From contig JBMDXQ010000090.1 of the NCBI GenBank assembly GCA_048594975.1, positions 434,001-498,000 of the forward strand: DNA of 64,000 nucleotides, given 5' to 3'. The stretch is from JBMDXB01 sp048594975 (GTDB lineage Bacteria; Acidobacteriota; Vicinamibacteria; Vicinamibacterales; 2-12-FULL-66-21). The first letter of the stretch is position 1. Each line of letters starts with the position of its first letter. The notes under the pieces were generated by a model. That model had not been told where the DNA came from and ran no database searches. It saw nothing but the letters and a program-made list of their open reading frames with translations. Positions 37,548 to 45,994 of the stretch are shown here, in pieces. Both the position numbers and the translations under genes were made by a program.

Positions 37548-39298
37548 TACTTGCGCTCCTTCGACGGCTCCGCCTTGCCAGCGGCGCTCGTCTTTCCCGC
37601 GCCCGCGCTTTTGAGCCGCCGTTCCGCGGCCGGCCGGGGCGGCTTGGCCGGCGGTCCGATCAGGCGGTTGGTCACCACCTGCTGCCCGATCGTCCAGAGG
37701 TTGCTCGCCGTCCAGTAGATCACCAGCCCGCTCGGCATCCACAGGAACATCCCCGTGAAGACGATGGGCATCAGCAGCATCATCTTCTGCTGCATGGGAT
37801 CAGCACCCGTCTGCGGCGTCATCTTCGTCTGGATGAACTGCGTGGCGCCCATCAGCAGTGGCGTGATGTAGAGCGGATCGTAGGTGGAGAGGTCCCTGAT
37901 CCAGAGCATGAAGGGCGCGCCGCGGAGCTCGATCGCCACCGAGAGCATGGAGTAGAACGCGATGAGGATCGGGAAGGTGAGGAGCATCGGCACGCACCCG
38001 CTCGCCGGGTTTACTCCCCGCTCGCGGTACAGGTTCATCAGCTCGGTGTTCTGCTTGCTCCGCGCCGGATCGCTCATCTTCAGGTGCTTGTAGCGCTCCT
38101 GGATGGCCTTCACCTCCGGCTGCAGCTCCTGCATCTTGCGCATCGAGACGACGCTCTTGTGGCGCAGCGGGAACATCACCAGGTTGATGATCACCGTGAG
38201 GATGATGATCGACCAGCCCCAGTTGCCCGCATAGCCGTGCACCCACTTGAGCGCGTTGTGGAGCGGGACGACGAACCAGCGGAACATGCCGAAGTCGATC
38301 GCGTACGTCAGGTACGGATCGATCGATTTCAGTACGTCGAAATCCTTCGGTCCGAAGAAAAAGCGCGCCTTCGAGGGGGCGGCGGGGAACGTCGCCGACC
38401 AGGTGACGAATCGCGCGACGGTCCCGGCGCCGTCGGCGGGGACCTGGAACGGCGCATATTTCACGGTGATCGGGGTCCCCGGCGCGATGATCGCGCTCAG
38501 GAAGAAGTGATCGTCCACTCCCGCGAACGGCATCGTCCCCGACACCGAGGCATGTTCCGCGACGTCGTTTTGCCCGACGCGCGTGATCTCCCCCTCGCGC
38601 GAGTAGATCGGCTGCGGCGGCGGGCTGTAGACGAATCCGCTGCTCTTCGCCATCCCGAGCCCGAGTGCCGGCCCCCACTCAACCGTCGGCACGAGGGCCG
38701 CCGCCCCTCGTGTCACGGTTGCGGAGAACTCCAGCAGGTAGGGGTTCTCCGCGGGAAACACGAACGTCTTGTCGGCCGCCAGCCCTGACGCGTCCTCGTA
38801 CTCGAATCGCAGCGTGCCCGGACCGCCTTCGACGTGCACCTCGGTCGCGCTGGGCTTGAACAGCGCGCGCCGGAGCGTCGCCGTGACGGCAGCGTCTTCG
38901 ACGGTCAACGAGAACGGGCGCACCGCTTCCGTCGGGAGGTTCTGCGGCACGAGCTCCAGCGGCCGGCCGGCGGAATCGTGGTATTTCTTCAGTCGCCAGC
39001 TTTTCAGGACCCCGCCGCGAGTCGAAAAGAGAGCGGCGACCGAGTCGTTCTCGTATCGAATGTCACGTTCCTCCGAGTCGCCGACGACCGTGGCGGGCAG
39101 CGGGGCCGCCTCGGGTTCTGCGGCCGACGCCTTGTCTTGGGCCTGAGCAGGCGCGGACTGCGCACCCGGTTGGCTCGCGGCGGGCGCGCTTGGCGACGGC
39201 GCGGCTGTGCGCTGCGGCGGCTTCGGCGGATAAAGCGCCTGGTAGCCGTAGAGCACGACGAACGACAGGATGATCGCGAGAAGGACCCGTTTTTCCAT
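37547..39298 (-). CDS. yidC: Membrane protein insertase YidC
   Basis: A 583-residue insertase. An N-terminal anchor (VLLAIILSFVVLYGYQALY) and an Ala/Pro/Gln-rich linker precede the large periplasmic beta-domain (about residues 70-330). The conserved five-helix core follows (GNWGWSIIILTVIINLVMFPLRHKSVVSMRKMQELQPE, NPASGCVPMLLTFPILIAFYSML, and the C-terminal SNLWTIGQQ). A periplasmic domain of this kind is typical of diderm bacteria. The tail is Lys/Ala rich. It overlaps khpB by one base and follows yidD by 3 bp. Confidence 0.96.
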   Translation of the reverse strand: MEKRVLLAIILSFVVLYGYQALYPPKPPQRTAAPSPSAPAASQPGAQSAPAQAQDKASAAEPEAAPLPATVVGDSEERDIRYENDSVAALFSTRGGVLKSWRLKKYHDSAGRPLELVPQNLPTEAVRPFSLTVEDAAVTATLRRALFKPSATEVHVEGGPGTLRFEYEDASGLAADKTFVFPAENPYLLEFSATVTRGAAALVPTVEWGPALGLGMAKSSGFVYSPPPQPIYSREGEITRVGQNDVAEHASVSGTMPFAGVDDHFFLSAIIAPGTPITVKYAPFQVPADGAGTVARFVTWSATFPAAPSKARFFFGPKDFDVLKSIDPYLTYAIDFGMFRWFVVPLHNALKWVHGYAGNWGWSIIILTVIINLVMFPLRHKSVVSMRKMQELQPEVKAIQERYKHLKMSDPARSKQNTELMNLYRERGVNPASGCVPMLLTFPILIAFYSMLSVAIELRGAPFMLWIRDLSTYDPLYITPLLMGATQFIQTKMTPQTGADPMQQKMMLLMPIVFTGMFLWMPSGLVIYWTASNLWTIGQQVVTNRLIGPPAKPPRPAAERRLKSAGAGKTSAAGKAEPSKERK

Positions 39299-39301
39299 GT
39301 A

Positions 39302-39559
39302 TCAGGACCGCCGCGGTCCGGGCACCGGGTCATAGCCGGAAGACCCCAGCGGGTGGCAACGGGCCAGCCGCCGCAGCGAGAGAGCCGACCCCCGGAGGAC
39401 GCCGAACCGGGCCACGGCCTCTGCCGCATATTCCGAGCACGACGGCAGGTAGCGGCACGAACCCGCAAACTGGTGCGACAGCAGTAACTTGTAGGCTCGA
39501 ATGAGGGCCAGGGCGGCGCGCTGGAAAAGCGTCAACCCTTGGGCTTCAGCTTCGCACAT
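39302..39559 (-). CDS. yidD: Membrane protein insertion efficiency factor YidD
   Basis: An 85-residue amphipathic protein with the family core ALIRAYKLLLSHQFAGSCRYLPSCSEYAAEA and RRLARCHPLGSSGYDPVP. The ATG at 39559 lies within the last codons of rnpA, giving a 14-bp overlap that couples the genes as in many rpmH-rnpA-yidD-yidC operons. Confidence 0.93.
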   Translation of the reverse strand: MCEAEAQGLTLFQRAALALIRAYKLLLSHQFAGSCRYLPSCSEYAAEAVARFGVLRGSALSLRRLARCHPLGSSGYDPVPGPRRS

Positions 39560-39917
39560 GGCCGCGCATGCGTGACTGGCCCCGCGTGAAGGCGCCGCGG
39601 AAGTCGTCCTGGAGGCTATCGTAAGACGCATCGAAGAACCCGGCGCGCGGAATGACGATCACGTCGACGCCGGACTCCTCAGCGCACGCCGTAGTACGTC
39701 TGAACACCTCCCGAATCAACCGTTTAGCGCGGTTTCTCATGACCGCGCCGCCCAGCTTTCTCGACGCCACGACTCCCAGCCGGACCCCAGGGCCCGTGCC
39801 CGGAGCCATGACGAGCGTGAGGTAACGGCCGTGCATTCGAATCCCCGCCTGAAAGGCCTTCTGATACTCCCCCCTTCGCCTGAGACGACGGGCCTTCCCG
39901 AGGCGCTGGGACGACAT
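39546..39917 (-). CDS. rnpA: Ribonuclease P protein component
   Basis: A 123-residue basic protein that assists the RNase P RNA in tRNA 5' maturation. The conserved RNR-like motif is NRAKRLIREVFR, preceded by GVVASRKLGGAVMRNRAK, with an N-terminal RRLRRRGEYQKAFQAG. The ATG at 39917 (MSSQRLGKARRL) matches the family start. It lies 73 bp downstream of rpmH. Confidence 0.93.
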   Translation of the reverse strand: MSSQRLGKARRLRRRGEYQKAFQAGIRMHGRYLTLVMAPGTGPGVRLGVVASRKLGGAVMRNRAKRLIREVFRRTTACAEESGVDVIVIPRAGFFDASYDSLQDDFRGAFTRGQSRMRGHVRS

Positions 39918-39990
39918 CCTGCCGATCCCTCCGAGCAGCCGTCCTTGGAGCACGGGGCGTGGCTCTACTAGCCGGTGGGTTCGGGTCCGA

Positions 39991-40131
39991 CTACGACGAG
40001 ACGGAGAGCCGTTTGCGGCCTTTGGCGCGGCGGCGCTTCAGAACGAGGCGACCGTTCTTGGTGCTCATGCGCACGAGGAACCCGTGAGTACGCCTGCGGC
40101 GCCGGCGGTTTGGCTGAAACGTACGTTTCAT
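39991..40131 (-). CDS. rpmH: 50S ribosomal protein L34
   Basis: A 46-residue L34: MKRTFQPNRRRRRRTHGF, then LVRMSTKNGRLVLKRRRAKG and RKRLSVSS. It is too short for many gene callers, but the sequence matches the family end to end. As usual it is the first gene leftward of the origin, divergent from dnaA. Confidence 0.97.
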   Translation of the reverse strand: MKRTFQPNRRRRRRTHGFLVRMSTKNGRLVLKRRRAKGRKRLSVSS

Positions 40132-40508
40132 GATGCTCGATCCCTTGCAGATGGCGGCGAAGAGCGGAGAAACCTAGATAGTAGCCAGCGGCCGCTGGAG
40201 TGTCAATTGAGCGGGCCAGATCTGCACAGCCTGGCACTCGGTCCGGGCGTGTGGTACAGTCGCGGCCCGCGATCCGTGAGGGTCGTCCCCCCAAGTTTTC
40301 CACAACTGTGGAAAAAAATGTGGAAAAGCCAAGGTTTTCGCCCCGATCCCGCCTCCCGATGGCGTAGTGGGGCGGGTTTCGCCGGGGCGAAAGTGCAAAA
40401 CGTGCCGGTTTTCCGGGATGAATCCGCAGTCAGGCTGCAGCAGCCCTTTCCGTTGCCGGAGCGGTCGGGGGGCGAAAGTCTGTTGAATGGCTCCCATGCG
40501 ACACAGGC
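40132..40508. other. oriC: Replication origin region upstream of dnaA (oriC)
   Basis: The 377-bp gap between divergent rpmH and dnaA has no gene. At 40296-40304 TTTTCCACA lies opposite TGTGGAAAA (40307-40315), and a further TGTGGAAAA is at 40319-40327; these are one-mismatch DnaA boxes (consensus TTATCCACA), two of them a tight inverted pair. The gene strand switch here supports bidirectional replication from this point. Confidence 0.82.
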
Positions 40509-40514
40509 GTGAAC

Positions 40515-41840
40515 ATGTCCGCCGCTAATATCTGGGACCTTGTCCTGGGCCTGGTCGAGGCCAAGGTCAACCGGCACAGCTTCTACACCTGGTTTCAGCC
40601 GACCGCTTTCATCTCCGACGACGGGTCCGTAATTCGCGTGCGCGTTCCGAACGCGTTGTTCCGTGACTGGCTGGCGAAGCACTATGCGGCGGTCCTCGAG
40701 GAGGCGTTTGCTGAGCTCAACCGCCCGCGCGCCACGGTGGAGTTCGTCATGGAGGACGTCGAGGGCGAGCCGGTCGCCTTCGACGAACTTCGACCGGAAC
40801 CGCTCCCCACCGAACCGGCATCCGACGATGGATTGGGCCCGCGTTACTCGTTCGACACGTTCGTGGTCGGGCCCTCCAACCAGTTCGCGCACGCCGCCTG
40901 CCGGGCGGTCGCGGAAGCACCCTCCCGCTCGTACAACCCATTGTTCATTTATGGCGGCGTGGGCCTGGGCAAGACGCACTTGATGCATGCCATCGGTCAC
41001 TACGTGCTCAACCACCTGAAGAGCCTCAAGCTGACCTACATCTCGTCCGAGCGTTTCATGAACGAGATGATCAACGCCGTTCGCTACGATCGTGTTCTCG
41101 ACTTCCGCGAGCGCTATCGCAGCGTGGACGTGCTGCTCGTCGACGACGTGCAGTTCCTCGCCGGCAAGGAAGGCACGCAGACCGAGTTCTTCCATACGTT
41201 CAACGCGCTCTACGACGCGCAGAAACAGATCGTCATCAGCAGCGACTGCCCGCCGCGCGAGATCCCGTCGCTCGAGGAACGGCTGCGGTCCCGGTTCGAA
41301 TGGGGGCTGATTGCCGACATCCAGCCACCCGATCTCGAGACCAAGGTTGCGATCCTCAAACGGAAAGCGGAGGCGGAGGGCGTTCCACTCCCCGACGCGG
41401 TGGCCATCTACATCGCCGGCAAGATCAAGTCGAATATCCGCGAACTCGAGGGATCCTTGATTCGGCTCATTGCCTACGCGTCGCTGACCGGCCGCGAAAT
41501 CTCGCTGCCGCTCGCCCAGGACGTGCTGCGCAACGTGCTGCAGAACGAAGAGCGCGCCGTGACGATCGAGATCATCCAGAAGTTCGTCTCCGACTACTAC
41601 CAGCTGAAACACGGCGAGTTGAAGTCGCGCAACAACTCGAAGTCGGTCGCGATGCCGAGGCAAATCGCAATGTACCTGTGCAAGACGTTGACGAACGCCT
41701 CGCTGCCGGAGATCGGACGGAGTTTCGGAGGCAAGCACCACTCCACGGTGATTCACTCCATCCGGAAGATCGAAGACCTCAGGCAGAAGGACGGAGATTT
41801 CAACACGCTTATCAACAACCTGATGGAGTCGTTCCGCTAG
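40515..41840 (+). CDS. dnaA: Chromosomal replication initiator DnaA
   Basis: A 441-residue initiator. Domain I (NIWDLVLGLVEAKVNRHSFYTWFQPTAF) is followed by a short linker, the AAA+ domain III (NPLFIYGGVGLGKTHLMHAIGHY Walker A; VLLVDDVQFLAGKEGTQTEFFHTFN) and the DNA-binding domain IV (LPEIGRSFGGKHHSTVIHSIRKIE signature). The ATG at 40515 is preferred to the GTG at 40509 because AGG lies about 8 bp upstream of the ATG. Confidence 0.97.
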   Translation: MSAANIWDLVLGLVEAKVNRHSFYTWFQPTAFISDDGSVIRVRVPNALFRDWLAKHYAAVLEEAFAELNRPRATVEFVMEDVEGEPVAFDELRPEPLPTEPASDDGLGPRYSFDTFVVGPSNQFAHAACRAVAEAPSRSYNPLFIYGGVGLGKTHLMHAIGHYVLNHLKSLKLTYISSERFMNEMINAVRYDRVLDFRERYRSVDVLLVDDVQFLAGKEGTQTEFFHTFNALYDAQKQIVISSDCPPREIPSLEERLRSRFEWGLIADIQPPDLETKVAILKRKAEAEGVPLPDAVAIYIAGKIKSNIRELEGSLIRLIAYASLTGREISLPLAQDVLRNVLQNEERAVTIEIIQKFVSDYYQLKHGELKSRNNSKSVAMPRQIAMYLCKTLTNASLPEIGRSFGGKHHSTVIHSIRKIEDLRQKDGDFNTLINNLMESFR

Positions 41841-42128
41841 CACGGCGGCGGGCCACCCGGCTTTTTCCACAGCCGGGCCGCGGGGCTGCCGTGGACGCGC
41901 TGTGGACGCCGCCGCAAGGGAGGATCCCGCACCCGGATTCCGAGTTGCCATCCACTGTAAACAGTACTGGTGGTCCACAGCCTAAACTATAGAAATGTAA
42001 GGACTAAGGGCGCTGTTTTGTGTTTCCAACAGTGACTCTTTATTGATATACTTTCTTGTCCTAGATCTCCCTCTATTCGAAGGGATCGGCGCGTCGCGCC
42101 GGCGCGCCTCCCGCGAGGTCAACACCAC
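41841..42128. other. dnaA-dnaN intergenic region: terminator-like hairpin, DnaA box, AT-rich tract
   Basis: The 288 bp hold CCCGGCT (41856-41862) pairing with AGCCGGG (41871-41877) around a loop containing a TTTTCCACA box (41863-41871). TCCACAG-type sites follow around 41974-41980. A markedly AT-rich stretch (about 41982-42065, with TTTATTGATATAC) is unusual for this GC-rich chromosome and could be an unwinding element or the dnaN promoter. No gene is seen. Confidence 0.6.
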
Positions 42129-43250
42129 ATGGAACTGGTCGTCCGCAAGACCGATCTGCTGCGCGAACTTCAGCTGTTCCAGGGCATCGTCGAACGCAAA
42201 AACACGATTCCGATTCTGGCCAACGTGCTCATCGAAACGGACGGTGACGAGCTCAAGTTCCTGGCAACCGACCTCGAGGTCGGGCTCCGTAGTCGGTGTG
42301 CAGCATCGGTCGCCAAGGGGGGATCGCTGACGCTTCCCGCCAAGAAACTCTACGAGATCGTCAAGGCGCTGCCGGAGACTGACGTTCGTATCGAGGAAGA
42401 CAAGAACGGCGTCAAGGTTGCAGCCGATCGGTTCGACTCGCGGATGCAAACGCTGCCACGCGAGGATTTTCCGACCTTGCCGGATGCCACCGGAACGGTA
42501 AGCGCGACGCTGCCTCGCCAGGTACTGCGGCAGATGGTCGAGAAGACGCAGTTTGCCATCACCGGCGAGGACACGCGCTACTTCCTCAACGGGGCGCTGT
42601 TCATCCTGCGGCCGGATTCGATGAGCCTGGTGTCGACCGACGGCCATCGTCTGGCGCTCATCACAGTGCCGCGCGAGAAGGGCAAGGGGCGCGGTGCGCG
42701 CGCCGAGGAGGAGGTCCGCGTCATCCTGCCGCGCAAGACGCTGCTCGAGCTCGGGCGGCTGCTGGCCGACGGCGAGGGAGACATCCAGTACGAGCGCGGC
42801 GAGAACCACCTGTTCTTCGACGTCGGCGGCCGGTTGCTGATCTCGCGCATGATCGACGGTCAGTTTCCCGCCTTCGAGCGCGTCATCCCGAAGAGCAACG
42901 ACAAGCGCGTGGACTTCGACCGCGATCGGCTGACCAGCGCGGTGCGCCGTGTGGCGCTGCTCTCGAACGAGCGCTCGCGCGCGGTCAAGTTCGCGATCGA
43001 CAAGGGCCGGGTCGAAATTGCATCGAGCAGCCCGGAGTTCGGCGAGGCGAAGGAAGTCCTCATCGTCGACTACGGCGCCGCTCCGGTGACCATCTGCTTC
43101 AACGCCCAGTACGTGCTCGACTTCCTCGGCGTGGTGGAAACCGATTCGGTCAGCCTGGAGTTCAAGGACGAGATGAGCCAGGCGGTGATGAAGCCGATCG
43201 GAGCGGACGGGTACGACTACACCTACGTCATCATGCCGATGCGTGTGTGA
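42129..43250 (+). CDS. dnaN: DNA polymerase III beta sliding clamp
   Basis: A 373-residue clamp with three tandem domains. It starts MELVVRKTDLLRELQLFQGIVERKNTIPILANVLIE and ends YDYTYVIMPMRV, the usual C-terminal motif. It encircles DNA to hold Pol III and other enzymes. Gene order dnaA-dnaN is conserved; recF, often next, is absent and gyrB follows after 17 bp. Confidence 0.97.
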   Translation: MELVVRKTDLLRELQLFQGIVERKNTIPILANVLIETDGDELKFLATDLEVGLRSRCAASVAKGGSLTLPAKKLYEIVKALPETDVRIEEDKNGVKVAADRFDSRMQTLPREDFPTLPDATGTVSATLPRQVLRQMVEKTQFAITGEDTRYFLNGALFILRPDSMSLVSTDGHRLALITVPREKGKGRGARAEEEVRVILPRKTLLELGRLLADGEGDIQYERGENHLFFDVGGRLLISRMIDGQFPAFERVIPKSNDKRVDFDRDRLTSAVRRVALLSNERSRAVKFAIDKGRVEIASSSPEFGEAKEVLIVDYGAAPVTICFNAQYVLDFLGVVETDSVSLEFKDEMSQAVMKPIGADGYDYTYVIMPMRV

Positions 43251-43267
43251 ACCACTGAACCTCCTGA

Positions 43268-45904
43268 ATGACTGAACTGCAGCGGCAAGAACTCGACCAG
43301 CAGGCCGACGATCCGGCGAGCGTGGCTGCTGACCAGCCCCGGCTTGCGTCGAACGGCGACGGCGGCGGCGCGGACGACTACGGCGCCGACAAGATCAAGG
43401 TCCTCGAAGGGCTCGAGGCGGTGCGCAAGCGGCCGGCGATGTACATCGGCTCGACCGGCGCGCCCGGCCTCCACCATCTCGTCTACGAGATCGTCGACAA
43501 CTCCATCGACGAGGCACTGGCCGGGTACTGCGATCAGATCAGCGTCACGCTGCACATCGACAACTCGGTCACGGTCGTCGACAACGGCCGCGGCATCCCG
43601 GTGGATCTGCACGCGAGCGGACGCTCGGCCGCGGAAGTCGTGCTGACCGTGCTGCACGCCGGCGGCAAGTTCGACAACGAGAGCTACAAGGTGTCGGGCG
43701 GCCTCCACGGCGTCGGCGTGTCGGTGGTCAACGCGCTGTCGGAGACGCTCGACCTCGAGATCTGGCGCAACGGCCAGGTGTACAAGCAGAGCTACGAGCG
43801 GGGCGTGCCGACCGCCGACCTCGAGGTCACCGGCACGACCAAGAAGCGGGGCACGAAGATCACCTTCACGCCCGACGCGCAGATCTTCGAGACCGTCGAG
43901 TTCAGCTTCGACACCCTGGCGCAGCGGCTGCGCGAGCTCGCCTTCCTCAACGGCGGCGTCACCATCACGATCGACGACGAGCGCGACGGCAAGGCGCACA
44001 AGTTCCACTACGAGGGAGGCATCAACGCGTTCGTGCAGTATCTGAACCAGAACAAGACCGCGGTCAACGACAAGCCGATCTACATGCACGGCGAGAAGGA
44101 CGGCATCGACGTCGAGATCGCGCTGCAGTGGAACGACGGCTACACCGAGACGGTCTATTCGTTCGCGAACAACATCAACACGCACGAAGGCGGCACGCAC
44201 CTCTCCGGCTTCCGCGCCGCGCTCACGCGGACCATCAACTACTACGTCGGCAAGAACAACCTGGCGAAGGACCTGCGCGACGCGAACATCGGCGGCGACG
44301 ACATCCGCGAGGGGCTCACCGCGGTCATCAGCGTCAAGATCCCGCGGCCGCAGTTCGAAGGCCAGACCAAGACGAAGCTCGGCAACACCGAGGTGAAGGG
44401 CATCGTCGAGGCGGTGGTCAACGACCGGCTCGGCGCCTTCCTCGAGGAGAACCCCGCGGTCGCGAAGCGGGTGATCAACAAGGCGGTGGACGCCGCCCGC
44501 GCGCGCGAGGCGGCGCGGAAGGCGCGCGACCTGGTGCGCCGCAAGGGCGCGCTCGACAACAGCACGCTGCCCGGCAAGCTCGCCGACTGCCAGGAACGCG
44601 ACCCGGCGCTGTCCGAGCTGTACATCGTCGAGGGCGAATCGGCGGGCGGCTCGGCCAAGCAGGGGCGCGACCGCCGCTTCCAGGCGATCCTGCCGATCAA
44701 GGGGAAGATCCTCAACGTCGAGAAGGCGCGCTTCGACAAGATGCTCGGCAGCGACGAGATCAAGACGATGATCGCGGCGCTCGGCTGCGGGATCGGCGAC
44801 GACGATTTCGACCTCGCCAAGCTGCGCTACCAGCGCGTGATCATCATGACCGACGCGGACGTGGACGGCTCGCACATCCGCACGCTGCTGCTGACGTTCT
44901 TCTACCGGCAGATGCGCGCGCTCATCGAGCACGGTTACGTCTACATCGCGCAGCCGCCGCTCTTCCGCGCCAAGCGCGGGCGCAGCGAGGTGTTCATCCG
45001 CGACGAGCGCGCGCTCGAGACCTGGCTGATGAAGCGCGCGGTCGAATCGCGCGTGCTCGTGCTGCCCGATGGCGCGGAGATCAGCGGCGAGGAGCTGGAG
45101 CGGCGGCTCGAGCGGCTCATCGCCTTCCGCAAGTACCTGCAGATCGTCGAGCGCCGCGGCCCGACCCGCGACGTCGTGCTGGCGTTGCTCGACCGAGGGG
45201 CGCACGAGAAGGGCTTCTTCGCCGAGCGGTCACGCGTCGAGGCGCTGGCGGCCGCGCTCGCCTCGCCGCAGCGCACGGCGGCCGTCCAGGAAGACGAGGA
45301 GCACCAGGCGTTCGCCGTGGCCATCGAGGACCGGAGCGTCGGGTACCCGCGCCACCACCGGGTCGACCACGACTTCGTCACCACCAGCGAGTTCCGCACG
45401 CTCGCGGCCAGCTATCAGGACGTGAGGGGCATCCGCGGCCCGATGGTGGTGAAGACGCTCGCCGCCCACGAGCCGGACGGGCAGCCCGAGGAGCCGGGCG
45501 GCGCCGCCGCCAACGAGACGGCCATCGGCGGCGCGCCGCTCGACCAGGCAACGAAGCTCGCCGCCGAGGCCAAGCCACTCGACGCCTCGGGCGCGGTGAA
45601 AGGGTCGCGCGATGCGCGCGACGGCGACGTGCGCATCGGCACGCTCGACGAGCTGGTGGAGTTCTTCACCGCCGCGGGCAAGAAGGGGGTCGCCGTCAAC
45701 CGCTACAAGGGGCTCGGCGAGATGAACCCGGAGACGCTCTGGGAAACGACGATGAACCCGGCGACGCGGACGCTGGCGCAGGTGAAGGCCGAGGACCACA
45801 TGGAGGCCGACCTGATGTTCACCACGCTGATGGGCGACCAGGTCGAGCCGCGCCGCAAGTTCATCGAGGCCAACGCGCTCGACGTGAAGAACCTGGACAT
45901 CTGA
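43268..45904 (+). CDS. gyrB: DNA gyrase subunit B (with insertion domain)
   Basis: An 878-residue ATPase subunit, longer than the ~640-residue Gram-positive type. The GHKL ATPase region (AMYIGSTGAPGLHHLVYEIVDNSIDEA, VVDNGRGIPV, GGLHGVGVSVVNALS), the TOPRIM motif (LYIVEGESAGGSAKQGRDRRFQAILPIKGKILNVEKAR, DADVDGSHIRTLLLTFFYR) and the C-terminal signature (RYKGLGEMNPETLWETTMNPATRTL) are intact. Between TOPRIM and this signature is an insertion of about 165 residues (about 600-780), as in many proteobacterial-type GyrB; its second half is Ala/Gly/Glu rich. An N-terminal acidic extension of about 30 residues precedes the ATPase domain. Confidence 0.97.
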   Translation: MTELQRQELDQQADDPASVAADQPRLASNGDGGGADDYGADKIKVLEGLEAVRKRPAMYIGSTGAPGLHHLVYEIVDNSIDEALAGYCDQISVTLHIDNSVTVVDNGRGIPVDLHASGRSAAEVVLTVLHAGGKFDNESYKVSGGLHGVGVSVVNALSETLDLEIWRNGQVYKQSYERGVPTADLEVTGTTKKRGTKITFTPDAQIFETVEFSFDTLAQRLRELAFLNGGVTITIDDERDGKAHKFHYEGGINAFVQYLNQNKTAVNDKPIYMHGEKDGIDVEIALQWNDGYTETVYSFANNINTHEGGTHLSGFRAALTRTINYYVGKNNLAKDLRDANIGGDDIREGLTAVISVKIPRPQFEGQTKTKLGNTEVKGIVEAVVNDRLGAFLEENPAVAKRVINKAVDAARAREAARKARDLVRRKGALDNSTLPGKLADCQERDPALSELYIVEGESAGGSAKQGRDRRFQAILPIKGKILNVEKARFDKMLGSDEIKTMIAALGCGIGDDDFDLAKLRYQRVIIMTDADVDGSHIRTLLLTFFYRQMRALIEHGYVYIAQPPLFRAKRGRSEVFIRDERALETWLMKRAVESRVLVLPDGAEISGEELERRLERLIAFRKYLQIVERRGPTRDVVLALLDRGAHEKGFFAERSRVEALAAALASPQRTAAVQEDEEHQAFAVAIEDRSVGYPRHHRVDHDFVTTSEFRTLAASYQDVRGIRGPMVVKTLAAHEPDGQPEEPGGAAANETAIGGAPLDQATKLAAEAKPLDASGAVKGSRDARDGDVRIGTLDELVEFFTAAGKKGVAVNRYKGLGEMNPETLWETTMNPATRTLAQVKAEDHMEADLMFTTLMGDQVEPRRKFIEANALDVKNLDI

Positions 45905-45931
45905 TCGGCGCTCGCGGCGCGGCGCCGATCA
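45902..45931 (+). terminator. Hairpin between gyrB and gyrA
   Basis: TGATCGGCGC (45902-45911, containing the gyrB stop) pairs perfectly with GCGCCGATCA (45922-45931) around a 10-nt loop. There is no T-run; it could be an intrinsic pause or an mRNA-processing hairpin. The remaining gap to gyrA is short. Confidence 0.5.
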
Positions 45932-45994
45932 GACCGCCGCGAGCCATCCCGAACCGACCACCGAGCGCCGGACGCCGAGCACCGACCCACACGC

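Noticed and set aside
44900..45660. Intein-like insertion in GyrB
   Set aside because: The insertion lacks intein splicing blocks and matches the known insertion-domain position of long GyrB proteins.
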